Source: Moduliflexus sp964602655
GTDB lineage: Bacteria > Moduliflexota > Moduliflexia > Moduliflexales > Moduliflexaceae
DNA length: 64,000 nucleotides
Assembly (NCBI GenBank): GCA_964602655.1
Contig: CAZRSF010000025.1
Location: 6,839-70,838, forward strand
Reading direction: 5' to 3'
Below, one piece after another: positions 42,998-51,020 of the stretch (its first letter is position 1; each line of letters opens with the position of its first letter). Under the pieces are notes generated by a model. It saw nothing but the letters and a program-made list of their open reading frames with translations. It searched no databases and was not told the DNA's origin. The position numbers and the translations under genes were made by a program.

Positions 42998-43648
42998 TTA
43001 TTGTGCGACTTGCGATGAAAACATCCCTGGGCGCCAGTAATGCGTACACGTTATTTCACACGGATAGCCGAATACAGTAGGATTTTGAGAAGATTCGATA
43101 CGAATACCCCAACGATGAAAGCCTCCACCCCAATCAATAAGAATCATCTTTGCAGGGTGCTCACGCATCAAAACCGTTGCATCTAAGCAACTTACAAAAC
43201 TTGGAAGAATGTCTTGAGAATATTCGATGATCTCTCCGGATTTTTGATTTTCTAATTGCGCCAACGCCCACTTCTGAAGCTGATCGACTCCCCCGCAAGC
43301 ATTTACGCGCTGCTTAATGCCGAGATCGAGGAATGGATAGTATAGATGTGAAGGAGCTTTTACTATTTGAATACAAAGAATTGCGCTTAATACGACAGAA
43401 GTGAGAATTTGAGCGGTATGCCGACGTTCCCCATAAATGACGACCAAGATAATAGAAAGCAATAATGCTCCCCAAGCAACAAGTCCGGCAAAAAAGCCGA
43501 GAACCAACAATCCGCCGGAACCTATGACCCCAGTCCAATACATGGAGAACGCATCGAATAACATGCAGCACGTTCCGATTGCTCCGCTCAGAATTTCCGG
43601 CGTGATAAATTTGCGTTCAGGCGGAATTTCTTCAATGTTTTTCATCAT
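42998..43648 (-). CDS. Membrane protein of unknown function
   Basis: 216 residues from the ATG at 43648 with GGGGAT just upstream. Three hydrophobic segments (about 18-40, 45-75, 85-105) are followed by a soluble C-terminal half (CGGVDQLQKWALAQLENQKS, and later DWGGGFHRWGIRIES). The C-terminal part looks like a small sensor or substrate domain but is not recognised. The gene is more AT-rich than its neighbours. Convergent with the MocA-like gene. Confidence 0.65.
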   Translation of the reverse strand: MMKNIEEIPPERKFITPEILSGAIGTCCMLFDAFSMYWTGVIGSGGLLVLGFFAGLVAWGALLLSIILVVIYGERRHTAQILTSVVLSAILCIQIVKAPSHLYYPFLDLGIKQRVNACGGVDQLQKWALAQLENQKSGEIIEYSQDILPSFVSCLDATVLMREHPAKMILIDWGGGFHRWGIRIESSQNPTVFGYPCEITCTHYWRPGMFSSQVAQ

Positions 43649-43681
43649 GATCCCCAATTGCCATTGACTGGATCATATCTC

Positions 43682-43731
43682 GTAGGGCGAAACTGATGTT
43701 TCGCCATCGTCGAAACGCAGTTTCGACGTAC
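43682..43731. repeat. Double hairpin repeat, GTCGAAAC family
   Basis: GGCGAAAC-tgat-GTTTCGCC followed by GTCGAAAC-gca-GTTTCGAC, the same two-hairpin plan as 2962-3013. Confidence 0.85.
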
Positions 43732-43752
43732 AGAACCAATCAGAACACGCGT

Positions 43753-44895
43753 TTATTGCCGGATAAACATTTTTCCGGCAAGCTGACGAATCACATTTTT
43801 CATTTCCAACATCATCAGCGTCGCGGACACCAGCCCGCTTGCCAATTGAGATTGCATGGCAATGTCGTCAATATGAATCGGTTCGGCAGGGATAACGTTC
43901 AAGACGAGTTCTTCCTGAGGCGTTAACGCAAGAGGGGGCAAAGAGATTATTGGCGTTGGCTGCGCCGCATGGAACGGCAGTTCCGGTTGCGTGTCCTGGT
44001 GGAGTTCACGTCGAATTTCCGACGAAATGGCGTTTAACACATCATCCGCGTGTTCAATCAGGGCGGCGCCCTGTTTGATCAGACGGTTTGTGCCTTTACT
44101 GCTGCCAGAATTGATATTCCCCGGCACGGCAAAGACATCGCGTCCCTGTTCTAACGCCATATCCGCCGTAATCAGCGCGCCGCTCTGCTCACCGGCTTCC
44201 ACAACGACGGTTGCCAGGCTGAGTCCGCTGATAATGCGATTCCGCGCCGGAAAATTCCGACGATCCGGTTTTGTCGTCATCGGCAGTTCTGAGAGAATCG
44301 TGCCTTTGGCGATGATTTCTTCGTATAAATCGGCGTGTTCGGGCGGATAGACCACATCAACGCCGCAGCCTAACACGGCAATCGTCTGCCCTCCGGCGTG
44401 AATCGTCCCGCGATGCGCTGCGCTGTCAATCCCGCGCGCCATTCCGCTGACGACGGTGACGCCTTTCAGCGCAAATTGTTTTGCCAACTGCTCGGCGACG
44501 GTTCTGCCGTATGTTGACGACTTCCGCGAACCGACAATCGCGACCATCACGTCATGCGCATGTAAGCGCTGCCCTTTGAGATAGAGAATGGGCGGCGGGT
44601 CGAAAATGTTTTTTAACGCATCGGGGTATTCGTCATCTTGCCAGGTGACGATATGCGCTTGACCGGAAAGAATCGCATCAAGCTCGCCCTGAACGGCGCG
44701 TTCGACATCGAATTGCAAAATATTCGCAATGGTTTTTTCAGGCAGGCCGGGAATCGAACGAAGGCTGGCTGAGGATGCGGTAAAGACCTCTTGCGGGTCA
44801 TGAAAGACATTCAGCAATTTACGGTAGGTAACAGACCCGACTCCGGGTACCATGTTCAAGCCGATCCAATACTTCCTGGCGTCGAGTTCGCCCAT
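43753..44895 (-). CDS. dprA: DNA-processing protein DprA
   Basis: 380 residues from the ATG at 44895; an ATG at 44922 would add nine residues lying inside a hairpin. DprA loads RecA on incoming single-stranded DNA during transformation. The N-terminal HhH/SAM-like region includes LNMVPGVGSVTYRKLL; the Rossmann core has AIVGSRKSSTYGR, VVSGMARGIDSAAHRG, and LIEQGAALIE. A C-terminal winged helix (PIHIDDIAMQSQLASGLVSATLMMLE) is typical. No Shine-Dalgarno is visible. It implies natural competence is at least possible. Confidence 0.92.
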   Translation of the reverse strand: MGELDARKYWIGLNMVPGVGSVTYRKLLNVFHDPQEVFTASSASLRSIPGLPEKTIANILQFDVERAVQGELDAILSGQAHIVTWQDDEYPDALKNIFDPPPILYLKGQRLHAHDVMVAIVGSRKSSTYGRTVAEQLAKQFALKGVTVVSGMARGIDSAAHRGTIHAGGQTIAVLGCGVDVVYPPEHADLYEEIIAKGTILSELPMTTKPDRRNFPARNRIISGLSLATVVVEAGEQSGALITADMALEQGRDVFAVPGNINSGSSKGTNRLIKQGAALIEHADDVLNAISSEIRRELHQDTQPELPFHAAQPTPIISLPPLALTPQEELVLNVIPAEPIHIDDIAMQSQLASGLVSATLMMLEMKNVIRQLAGKMFIRQ

Positions 44896-44898
44896 AAG

Positions 44899-44941
44899 AA
44901 AAAAGACATAAGCCCGTTGCATGACACAGCGAGCTTATGTC
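44899..44941 (-). terminator. Terminator of the LysM gene, directly before dprA
   Basis: Minus-strand arms GACATAAGC and GCTTATGTC followed by a T-run. It ends only 4 nt before the dprA ATG, so dprA cannot have a normal leader downstream of it. Confidence 0.6.
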
Positions 44942-44987
44942 TTCATACGCCAAACGAAGAGCATATCGTTTCCGGAGAAAAGACATG

Positions 44988-46088
44988 CTATCGTCGCAAT
45001 ACCGCCTTCTCACCAATATCAATCGTTTTCACGCTTTCTGACACCAATGCTGTTGACGTCTGCTCTTGAACGCTTAACACTGTTAAGCGCCCGATTCCCT
45101 GGCGCGGAAACCCTTCGCCGATCTCGCGATACACGATAAAATTATCGGCAGGCTGCACGCCCTGCGCCGCGCCGACATCAAGGTACACGATATCGCCATA
45201 CGAGACGGCGTGACGACCGACACGTTCCCTCAAAATATGAGCGATCAACTGATTCCCGACCGGCACTCCATACGATTTGGAATTCCCGACCACCGGTTTT
45301 GCCAATGGCGCAGAAATTTCCGACGCTGGCATAATATGTTCGCCGATTTCGATATAGCTGTACGATTTGATCACTTCCGCCGCCGAGATATTTGCTTCCA
45401 GGTTTTTGATCCGCAACTGCCCGTCAATTTCGATCTGTGTGCCAATTAATTCTCCGGTCACTGGATGGAAAATTTCTTTGCTTGGGGTAAAGGCCACAAA
45501 CACATCCCCTTCTTGTAATTTATCGGCGCTTCCGCGATTGATGTAAATCGAGTCGCCGAATACCAATCCTGGCTGTCCGTATTCGGAAAGAATCACTTTT
45601 GACGTTTCGCCCTCCAAAGAAGCAGAGCCAGTGATTTGCGCAAAGTCGTTCGACATCAACTCTTCAAGCGAATACGGAACAATATAGCCGCTCGCTTCGA
45701 TAAAATCGGCGCTGGGCACAATGGCCGCGTCAGGACGCCGCGTTTTCGCAGCTTCAGGAGACGGTGCCGGTAATCCATACCACGGACGCGCAATAATCTT
45801 CCCGCTTTTTCGTCCAGCGCTCGTTCCGGTCGTTCCCTGCCCATCGGCTCCTGGAACCAGCCCCAACACATCGCCAGGATAAATCAGATGCGGATTCGTA
45901 ATGTGAGGATTATTACGATGTAACTCCCGCCAGGCTCCGGGATCATTGAGTTGATCCGCCGCAATATCCCACAGCGTGTCCCCATACTGAACGATGTAAT
46001 TCCCGTTTCCTGACGATTGGGCATAGATTTCAGCAGCCCCCCACAATGCTGCTGCTATTCCCACTCCTATCATCATTCGTTTGTTCAT
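44988..46088 (-). CDS. LysM-domain cell-envelope protein
   Basis: 366 residues from the ATG at 46088. A signal peptide (MMIGVGIAAALWGAAEIYAQ) is followed by one LysM domain (about 28-75: YIVQYGDTLWDIAADQL...NPHLIYPGDVL), which binds peptidoglycan. The rest has repeated short beta segments (VFGDSIYINRGS, LQEGDVFVAFTP, YGDIVYLDVGAAQGVQPADNFIVYRE), typical of LysM proteins with a C-terminal SH3-like/beta module. Located next to the CpoB-like gene, both on the minus strand, which fits a cell-envelope role. Confidence 0.85.
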   Translation of the reverse strand: MNKRMMIGVGIAAALWGAAEIYAQSSGNGNYIVQYGDTLWDIAADQLNDPGAWRELHRNNPHITNPHLIYPGDVLGLVPGADGQGTTGTSAGRKSGKIIARPWYGLPAPSPEAAKTRRPDAAIVPSADFIEASGYIVPYSLEELMSNDFAQITGSASLEGETSKVILSEYGQPGLVFGDSIYINRGSADKLQEGDVFVAFTPSKEIFHPVTGELIGTQIEIDGQLRIKNLEANISAAEVIKSYSYIEIGEHIMPASEISAPLAKPVVGNSKSYGVPVGNQLIAHILRERVGRHAVSYGDIVYLDVGAAQGVQPADNFIVYREIGEGFPRQGIGRLTVLSVQEQTSTALVSESVKTIDIGEKAVLRR

Positions 46089-46170
46089 GTTCAGGCCTCT
46101 CATCATGCGACCGGACGTGGGATTTCGCCTGCGCGTCATCCCACTGTACGGTAAATCATGGATACTCTGC

Positions 46171-47049
46171 TTAATACGTCATCATCGGAAGTTGCTGTAA
46201 TTTTTTGGCAGCCAAATCACGAATTCTTGCATCGTTACCAAACCGCATCGTCACATCGTTCAATATTGTGCGCGCCACATCATATTGCTGCATTTCTGCA
46301 TACGCAAAGCCCATCTTGACCATCGCATCCGGCAGTTTGTTTCCATTCGGATACATCTGCATGACCGTCTGGAACGACCGAATCGCTTCAGCATAATTAC
46401 GAGAGGCATAATAGATTTCTCCGATCCAATAGTAGGCATTATCCGCTAAATCGCTTTGCGGATACATGGTGGCGACTTCCTGAAATTTACTCATTGCCGT
46501 CCAGTAATCTCGCATCCGATATGCTTGCATCGCTTGATTATACGACATATCTGCCGAGCCGTACTGAGGCGCTTGAAATTGTTGTTGCGACGGCTGAAAT
46601 TGCGGCTGAACGCCATAGGGCGAATACATATTGCTGTCCATGCCCGGCATTGTCGGAACCGGCATCATATAATTCGGCGCCGTGTTCTGCATGTATGACG
46701 GTTGTGACGGCATCATTTGAACCGGAGCAGACGAATACGGCGAAACAGCTTGCGTATTCATATTCGGCATCATCGGATAGGCCGGAGCAGTCATCATCTG
46801 AGCAGACTTCATCGCCGGATCGATATATTGAGGCACGATTGCGCGGCTATCGTCATTCATGCCCGGAATCGCTTCCAGATCGGATGGAACAGATGTCATC
46901 GGTTGGGCTGCCGTAAAAGTCGGATCAGCAGTCGGGTCTGTCATTTGACCGTTGGGTTCCGCGCCGATTCCGGCAAACGCGACGATTGAACACATCAAAC
47001 AGAGGGCAACACCAACAAACACTCCCAATAATTTAACAACACGTTTCAC
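46171..47049 (-). CDS. CpoB/YbgF-like periplasmic TPR protein
   Basis: 292 residues from a GTG at 47049; GGAGG is 8 nt upstream of this GTG but only 2 nt from the alternative ATG at 47055. Signal peptide (VKRVVKLLGVFVGVALCLMCSIVAFA). A Met/Pro/Gln-rich spacer follows (about 40-160, with PYSSAPVQMMPSQPSY-like units), then a TPR domain in the last 125 residues: YNQAMQAYRMRDYWTAMSKF, NAYYWIGEIYYASRNYAEAI, and KMGFAYAEMQQYDVA. This matches the C-terminal domain of CpoB/YbgF, which coordinates Tol and PBP1b activity. No tol-pal genes adjacent. Confidence 0.82.
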   Translation of the reverse strand: MKRVVKLLGVFVGVALCLMCSIVAFAGIGAEPNGQMTDPTADPTFTAAQPMTSVPSDLEAIPGMNDDSRAIVPQYIDPAMKSAQMMTAPAYPMMPNMNTQAVSPYSSAPVQMMPSQPSYMQNTAPNYMMPVPTMPGMDSNMYSPYGVQPQFQPSQQQFQAPQYGSADMSYNQAMQAYRMRDYWTAMSKFQEVATMYPQSDLADNAYYWIGEIYYASRNYAEAIRSFQTVMQMYPNGNKLPDAMVKMGFAYAEMQQYDVARTILNDVTMRFGNDARIRDLAAKKLQQLPMMTY

Positions 47050-47189
47050 AATCATGTCCTCCACAGAATAGAGACGCTAAATTTACATAATGAGCAATCA
47101 GCCAGCCTCATCGCAAATTCTGTCTCTTTCTTTCCACATAATAATTATGTTAACAAACGAAAAACTTCTGACTTTTTCAAGATGGATGT

Positions 47190-47219
47190 AGTATATGCCG
47201 AAAAAAATCGCACTGTCAA
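47190..47219 (-). promoter_or_regulatory. Promoter of the CpoB-like gene
   Basis: Minus-strand TTGACA (47214-47219), 18-nt spacer, TATACT (47190-47195); the -10 matches five of six consensus bases. Leader of about 135 nt. Confidence 0.7.
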
Positions 47220-47239
47220 GCAAAAAATATCTCTCAGGT

Positions 47240-48205
47240 CTATTCTACATGAGGAAATTCCTGGCGGGCTTCTTCCAACAGCGCCGTATAGTCCTGATAG
47301 CGTCTGGAAAAATGAAAGAGCACCAGTTGTTTTGCCTGAGCGAGCCGGGCGATTTTTCCGGCATCTTTTGCAGTCAGATGGTGTGTGGTCTTCGCTTTCT
47401 CGCGTTCTTGTTCAGAGAACGACGCTTCGCAAAATAACCAGTCGGACTGCCATGCGAATTGCGCGATGTCTTCTATCCGATGCGTTTCCAGCAAAAAATC
47501 GGTGAGGTAGGTAATTTTCAGGCCGGGTTTATGCACAAGCAATTGCTGCGCAAGAAATTCGAGGGTATAGACGCGATCTTGAATATGCAGTTCGGTATGG
47601 CCTGCATCCCGATTGAGCGCCAATGACTTCAACTTCGCGACCCAGGGGCCAGGTAGAAGCCCTAATTTTTCCAGGGCGTCTTTGCGAACATTACAGCTTT
47701 CGTCTTCGACAAAAGAATAGGCAAACGACGGAATTTTATGATTCAGTTCAAGATAGTCAATCGAAAATTCGTCATCCTTCAAAATTCTTGACGATCTCGG
47801 ACGTTCGACGACATCAGTCACGGCAAACCCTTTCCAGCTTGCCAATTCGGTCGCCACGATTTTTTCCGGGAAGATTTCCTGAACCAGGATAATCAGTTGA
47901 AGATTTTGACAGATATTCCAGGTATATCCTTGCAACTTCCCAATAACATTCTGCAAAATCCCCGGAGGGCCAAAGACCTGAAGCGTTTTTTCTTCGGTCA
48001 AATTGAGACGAAGCAGCGTGTCGAAGCCGATGAAATGGTCTATATGAGTATGAGAAACGCAGACGTCGGAAATTTTTCGCAGCAGCGCATGTTTGAAATA
48101 GTTCAGGCCGCAGTCGAACAGGATGCTGCGCTTACGATCGAGAAGTTCTATATAGAGCGACGGGTCTCCGGATTTTCCTGCTCCGAGGCGTGGTTTAATC
48201 TTCAT
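47240..48205 (-). CDS. RNase Z-like metallo-beta-lactamase-fold protein
   Basis: 321 residues. The zinc motif SHTHIDHF gives HxHxDH; a central Asp is in the YLTDF region; the C-terminal signature THHLTAKDAGKIARLAQAKQ with LFHFSRRY is that of ribonuclease Z and arylsulfatase-type members. It would process tRNA 3' ends if it is RNase Z, relevant because tRNA-Leu next door lacks an encoded CCA. The family's exosite arm is not obvious, so a related hydrolase is possible. No strong Shine-Dalgarno. Confidence 0.82.
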   Translation of the reverse strand: MKIKPRLGAGKSGDPSLYIELLDRKRSILFDCGLNYFKHALLRKISDVCVSHTHIDHFIGFDTLLRLNLTEEKTLQVFGPPGILQNVIGKLQGYTWNICQNLQLIILVQEIFPEKIVATELASWKGFAVTDVVERPRSSRILKDDEFSIDYLELNHKIPSFAYSFVEDESCNVRKDALEKLGLLPGPWVAKLKSLALNRDAGHTELHIQDRVYTLEFLAQQLLVHKPGLKITYLTDFLLETHRIEDIAQFAWQSDWLFCEASFSEQEREKAKTTHHLTAKDAGKIARLAQAKQLVLFHFSRRYQDYTALLEEARQEFPHVE

Positions 48206-48308
48206 AATAGGCTGTAATCACTGTTGTAACATCCTCTTGCGCAAGCCGCGATATATTCGTTGATTTTATGAGGAGTTACGATGGAATAACGGGAGGGGAA
48301 AAAGAAAA

Positions 48309-48392
48309 TGCCGAAGGGGGGACTCGAACCCCCACGAGAGTAACCTCACAGGCACCTGAAGCCTGCGCGTCTGCCAGTTCCACCACTTCGGC
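48309..48392 (-). tRNA. tRNA-Leu(CAG)
   Basis: 84 nt, minus strand. Acceptor GCCGAAG/CTTCGGC, discriminator A, anticodon loop TTCAGGT giving CAG, long variable arm typical of leucine tRNAs, T loop TTCGAGT. No CCA encoded (the sequence after the discriminator is TTT), unlike the two alanine tRNAs. Confidence 0.94.
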
Positions 48393-48419
48393 AAGAATAA
48401 TTTCTTCAAACAAGGCACA

Positions 48420-48448
48420 TTTAAAATAAACGCCCATTTTTCTGTCAA
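48420..48448 (-). promoter_or_regulatory. Promoter of tRNA-Leu(CAG)
   Basis: Minus-strand TTGACA (48443-48448), 17-nt spacer, TTTAAA (48420-48425). Confidence 0.55.
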
Positions 48449-48725
48449 GTTTTTTTCTACCATTCCGGATGAAAATTTACAGCGATCATTTTTTCGACAG
48501 AACGCACGGCAACTGTAAAATTTTTCGACACTTCTAATGACCTGAAACCAGCGTATTTGTTGGCTTCTTCAGAATTGTCCAATTGTAGTGTCGGAAAACT
48601 TTCCATTTAATTGATTTGGCGATTTTACCTGCACCAAAGAATGCAAGAGAAATAATACTCCATCTTCCTTGAAAGAGTAGGCAATGGCAGCATGAGCATT
48701 TCTTCCCAAACATCCGACTCAAAAT
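48449..48725. other. Intergenic region without recognised gene
   Basis: Between the divergent tRNA-Leu and the riboswitch unit. A 65-codon minus-strand frame at 48534-48731 has no Shine-Dalgarno and overlaps the sigma54-type site; I do not regard it as a gene. Confidence 0.4.
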
Positions 48726-48741
48726 TGGCATACTGTATGCA
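48726..48741 (+). promoter_or_regulatory. Sigma54-type -24/-12 promoter
   Basis: TGGCATACTGTATGCA: GG at 48727-48728 and GC at 48739-48740 are 10 nt apart. Predicted start near 48752, about 11 nt before the aptamer. A sigma70 alternative (TTGGCA-15-TATACT at 48725-48751) overlaps it and cannot be ruled out. Confidence 0.6.
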
Positions 48742-48762
48742 TTACTATACTTAATTAAAGAG

Positions 48763-48849
48763 TTTCAGAAAAGACCAAATCCATCGTGAGGTGGAGACGG
48801 AAAACCACGGGTCTTATCCCACAGCATAAGATAGCCGGGTTGCCTGAAG
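48763..48849 (+). ncRNA. GEMM-I-like (cyclic di-nucleotide) riboswitch aptamer
   Basis: P1 pairs TTTCAG (48763-48768) with CTGAAG (48844-48849). P2 is CCATC-GTGA-GGTGG, with a GNRA tetraloop as in GEMM RNAs. The receptor-side strand GACGGAAAACC resembles GACGCAAAGCC, and ACGGGTC...GATAGCCGGGTTGCC matches the conserved 3' half; P3 is TCTTAT/ATAAGA. Several conserved bases differ (GACCAAATCC for GGCAAACC), so ligand and even activity are uncertain: c-di-GMP or 3',3'-cGAMP. Confidence 0.75.
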
Positions 48850-48871
48850 AGAAGGCAACCCGGCTTTTTTT
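48833..48871 (+). terminator. Riboswitch expression-platform terminator
   Basis: AGCCGGGTTGCC and GGCAACCCGGCT form a perfect 12-bp stem with a 9-nt loop followed by seven T. The 5' arm and loop are shared with the aptamer's core and P1, so the two folds exclude each other; ligand binding should prevent termination (ON switch, inferred). Confidence 0.88.
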
Positions 48872-48974
48872 ATGCCTCCGATAATGGAGGCAGCAGGGAA
48901 ATGAAATACTTGAATAACCATTTTGAGTGTTGCGCGGTCAAGCGCAATATCACAAAATGCAGGGGGGAAACATC

Positions 48975-49529
48975 ATGAAAAAATCAATCGTTCTTCTTAT
49001 GGTGTTAAGCGCGTTCGTTTTTGGCGCAAATGCGGCGTTTGCATACCCCTATTCAGGGGAATTGATGTTTGTAATGGAAAAAAACGAACAAAACTATGCT
49101 CCTTTCTATTCTGAAATTGAAGCAAAGATTGAAGAGTGGTTTCAACAAGCTAAAGGCATTACTCGTGACATTGAGTTAGAACTCTATGCTAAAGTTGATC
49201 AACCAGGAGATACGAGTACGAATGGCTTTATGACGGTGACTTATGATCTGAGTAATTTATTTGGAACATGGAAGACTGAAAAACCGATTGAGTTTTATAG
49301 CGTAAAAGGTGGCACTGAATTCGCATTCTACTGGTTGGCAACCTCCTTAAACGAAGGCTTTTGGACGACAGAACATCTGAAAAATAACGGAGAACAGATT
49401 CCTACCATTTCGCATTTGTCTGCCTGGAACCCTGGAACAGATACCGTCGTTCCAGAACCGGCCACGCTGCTTCTGTTAGGCGCAGGCTTGATCGGGTTAT
49501 TCGGATGCGGCAGGAAGGTGAAAAAGTAA
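48975..49529 (+). CDS. PEP-CTERM sorting-domain protein under riboswitch control
   Basis: 184 residues from the ATG at 48975 with AGGGGGG upstream; a longer frame runs through the leader. Signal peptide (MKKSIVLLMVLSAFVFGANAAFA). Mature domain of about 130 residues, not recognised, with aromatic-rich strands (FGTWKTEKPIEFYSVKGGTEFAFYW). The C-terminus is a PEP-CTERM signal: VPEPATLLLLGAGLIGLFGC plus the basic tail GRKVKK, for exosortase processing. Preceded by a sigma54-type promoter, a GEMM-like riboswitch and a terminator, so expression should respond to a second messenger. AT-rich for the region. Terminator follows at 49550. Confidence 0.88.
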   Translation: MKKSIVLLMVLSAFVFGANAAFAYPYSGELMFVMEKNEQNYAPFYSEIEAKIEEWFQQAKGITRDIELELYAKVDQPGDTSTNGFMTVTYDLSNLFGTWKTEKPIEFYSVKGGTEFAFYWLATSLNEGFWTTEHLKNNGEQIPTISHLSAWNPGTDTVVPEPATLLLLGAGLIGLFGCGRKVKK

Positions 49530-49549
49530 CCCAACCTCTTCGCGTGTTT

Positions 49550-49587
49550 AACGGCAGGAGCGCAATGCTTCTGCCGTTTTTATTTTT
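49550..49587 (+). terminator. Terminator of the PEP-CTERM gene
   Basis: AACGGCAG and CTGCCGTT arms followed by TTTATTTTT. Confidence 0.8.
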
Positions 49588-49703
49588 CCCTCATCGAAAT
49601 ACGTTCCCCTGCTTCTCTCTCATTTATGTAAAAAATGCGCATAACCGTCGTAAAATCAATCGGATGATTTTTTCATTGACAATGATCCCGCAAGAATGCG
49701 TGA

Positions 49704-49740
49704 GATGATGTTGAGTGTTGTTCAATCCCCCAACATCATC
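49704..49740. promoter_or_regulatory. Inverted repeat upstream of the Crp/Fnr-type gene
   Basis: GATGATGTTG (49704-49713) and CAACATCATC (49731-49740), 10-bp perfect arms 17 nt apart. May be an operator or a leader hairpin for the following regulator. Confidence 0.5.
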
Positions 49741-49770
49741 ACAAACATACAGTGAACATGTTTCGACCTT

Positions 49771-50367
49771 ATGACTTATGCTCATGGCATGTTACAACAG
49801 TATCTTGCACGTCTTCAGATCGGGCGGGAACGGATTGATGACATTGTGAGATGTTTTACCATCACGCCCTATCAGAAGCAAACGCATTTCTCGCGTATCG
49901 GCGACCATGATGACAAACTCGCATTCCTTATCAGCGGCATCTTTTGCATGTATCTTACCCAGGAGGATGGGACGCTCTTCGTGAAAGATTTTCTCCATCT
50001 GCCGCAATTTTTCACCGCCACATTCGCTCCTCGCCAGGCAAGTATGGTGAATCTTCAGGCGCTGAATGACGCCCTCGTCTTAGAAGCGAGCTATGCCGAA
50101 ATTCAACAGATTTTTGCCAGAGACCGCGAACTCGAAACGTTGGCGAAACAAGGATTGGAGCAACGCCTGACATCGCTTTATAACCGGCTGGAAGCGTTTG
50201 CGACGATGGATGCTACGACACGCTACCTGCGCTTTAAGAAGGATTACGGCGAGGTCGAGGCTGATATTCCGCAACATCTGATCGCGGCGTATATCGGCAT
50301 TACGCCGACACAACTGAGCCGGATTCGAAAAAAATACACCAATCTTAGGCTGTCTCAACAAATGTAA
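49771..50367 (+). CDS. Crp/Fnr-family transcriptional regulator
   Basis: 198 residues. A cNMP-binding-like domain (about 10-125; ISGIFCMYLTQEDGTLFVKDFL) is followed by the dimerisation helix (ATTRYLRFKKDYGEVEADIPQ) and a C-terminal winged helix (QHLIAAYIGITPTQLSRIRKKY). Residues for cAMP binding are not conserved and there is no Cys cluster of Fnr. The likely target is the downstream ATC-hydrolase gene and itself, given the inverted repeat upstream. Shine-Dalgarno is weak; an ATG at 49786 is an alternative start. Confidence 0.85.
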   Translation: MTYAHGMLQQYLARLQIGRERIDDIVRCFTITPYQKQTHFSRIGDHDDKLAFLISGIFCMYLTQEDGTLFVKDFLHLPQFFTATFAPRQASMVNLQALNDALVLEASYAEIQQIFARDRELETLAKQGLEQRLTSLYNRLEAFATMDATTRYLRFKKDYGEVEADIPQHLIAAYIGITPTQLSRIRKKYTNLRLSQQM

Positions 50368-50460
50368 ATGACAAGAGAGGTTCCTTCGCGACGATGTGTT
50401 GCCAGCAGTTCGAACAAATGAATCACAACAATTTCACGCAACCCATCGGAGGAATGGATC

Positions 50461-50940
50461 ATGAATAATCAGCAAACAGGCGATCAAAACACGATGTTTC
50501 AGGCAATCAAAGCGGTGCATGTCATGTATGCCGCGCAGCAAATCGCCATTTTGAACGCCATGAAAGAACGCTTCGGCAGCGAGGTGAGCGAAGTGGCAGC
50601 GCAAGCGAATGCGAGACATCTCTGCCAGCCCTATTTGACGCAATTTGGCGAAAAGCGCACGCTTGACGAATTAATCCGCATTCTGTGGCAGCCATTACGT
50701 CAGCGCGGCTATACGTTCAGTATCGAACAATCGGCAACCGAGGTGCGCGTCACCTGCTCGGCGTGTCCGTTTGCCGCATTATATCGGCAATTAGGCGGCG
50801 CGGAATGGGGATTTCATCTCTATTGCGCCGCCGATGCCTATTTTGTCGAACAATTCAACCCTGCCATCATATTCACGCGAACTAAAACGCTGATGGAAGG
50901 GCATGAATGCTGTAATCATTGTTACGCGCTTCCAGGCTAA
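50461..50940 (+). CDS. L-2-amino-thiazoline-4-carboxylic acid hydrolase-family protein
   Basis: 159 residues with GGAGGAATGG before the ATG. The C-terminal half carries the cysteine-rich pattern of this family: RVTCSACPFAALYRQLG, GFHLYCAADAYFVEQFNPAI, and LMEGHECCNHCY at the end. Such Cys-based domains occur in ATC hydrolase and in many regulators of unknown substrate. The N-terminal half is helical. Next to a Crp/Fnr regulator gene and followed by its own terminator, it forms a small unit that may respond to an aminothiazoline or a similar thiol compound (inference). Confidence 0.78.
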   Translation: MNNQQTGDQNTMFQAIKAVHVMYAAQQIAILNAMKERFGSEVSEVAAQANARHLCQPYLTQFGEKRTLDELIRILWQPLRQRGYTFSIEQSATEVRVTCSACPFAALYRQLGGAEWGFHLYCAADAYFVEQFNPAIIFTRTKTLMEGHECCNHCYALPG

Positions 50941-50947
50941 ACGGCTT

Positions 50948-50987
50948 GAGAGGGCGGCCATTAAACTTGCGCCGCCCGCTCTTCTTA
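50948..50987 (+). terminator. Terminator of the ATC-hydrolase-family gene
   Basis: GAGAGGGCGGC and GCCGCCCGCTC arms (one bulge) followed by TTCTTAT. Confidence 0.7.
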
Positions 50988-51020
50988 TCGCTCATACCAC
51001 CACAACGATAAATCAATTGA

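Noticed and set aside
48534..48731. 65-codon minus-strand frame
   Set aside because: No Shine-Dalgarno, no relatives recognised, and its start overlaps the sigma54-type promoter of the opposite strand.
49676..49704. TTGACA at 49676-49681 as promoter of the Crp/Fnr-type gene
   Set aside because: No -10-like hexamer at 15-19 nt; left out of the annotation.
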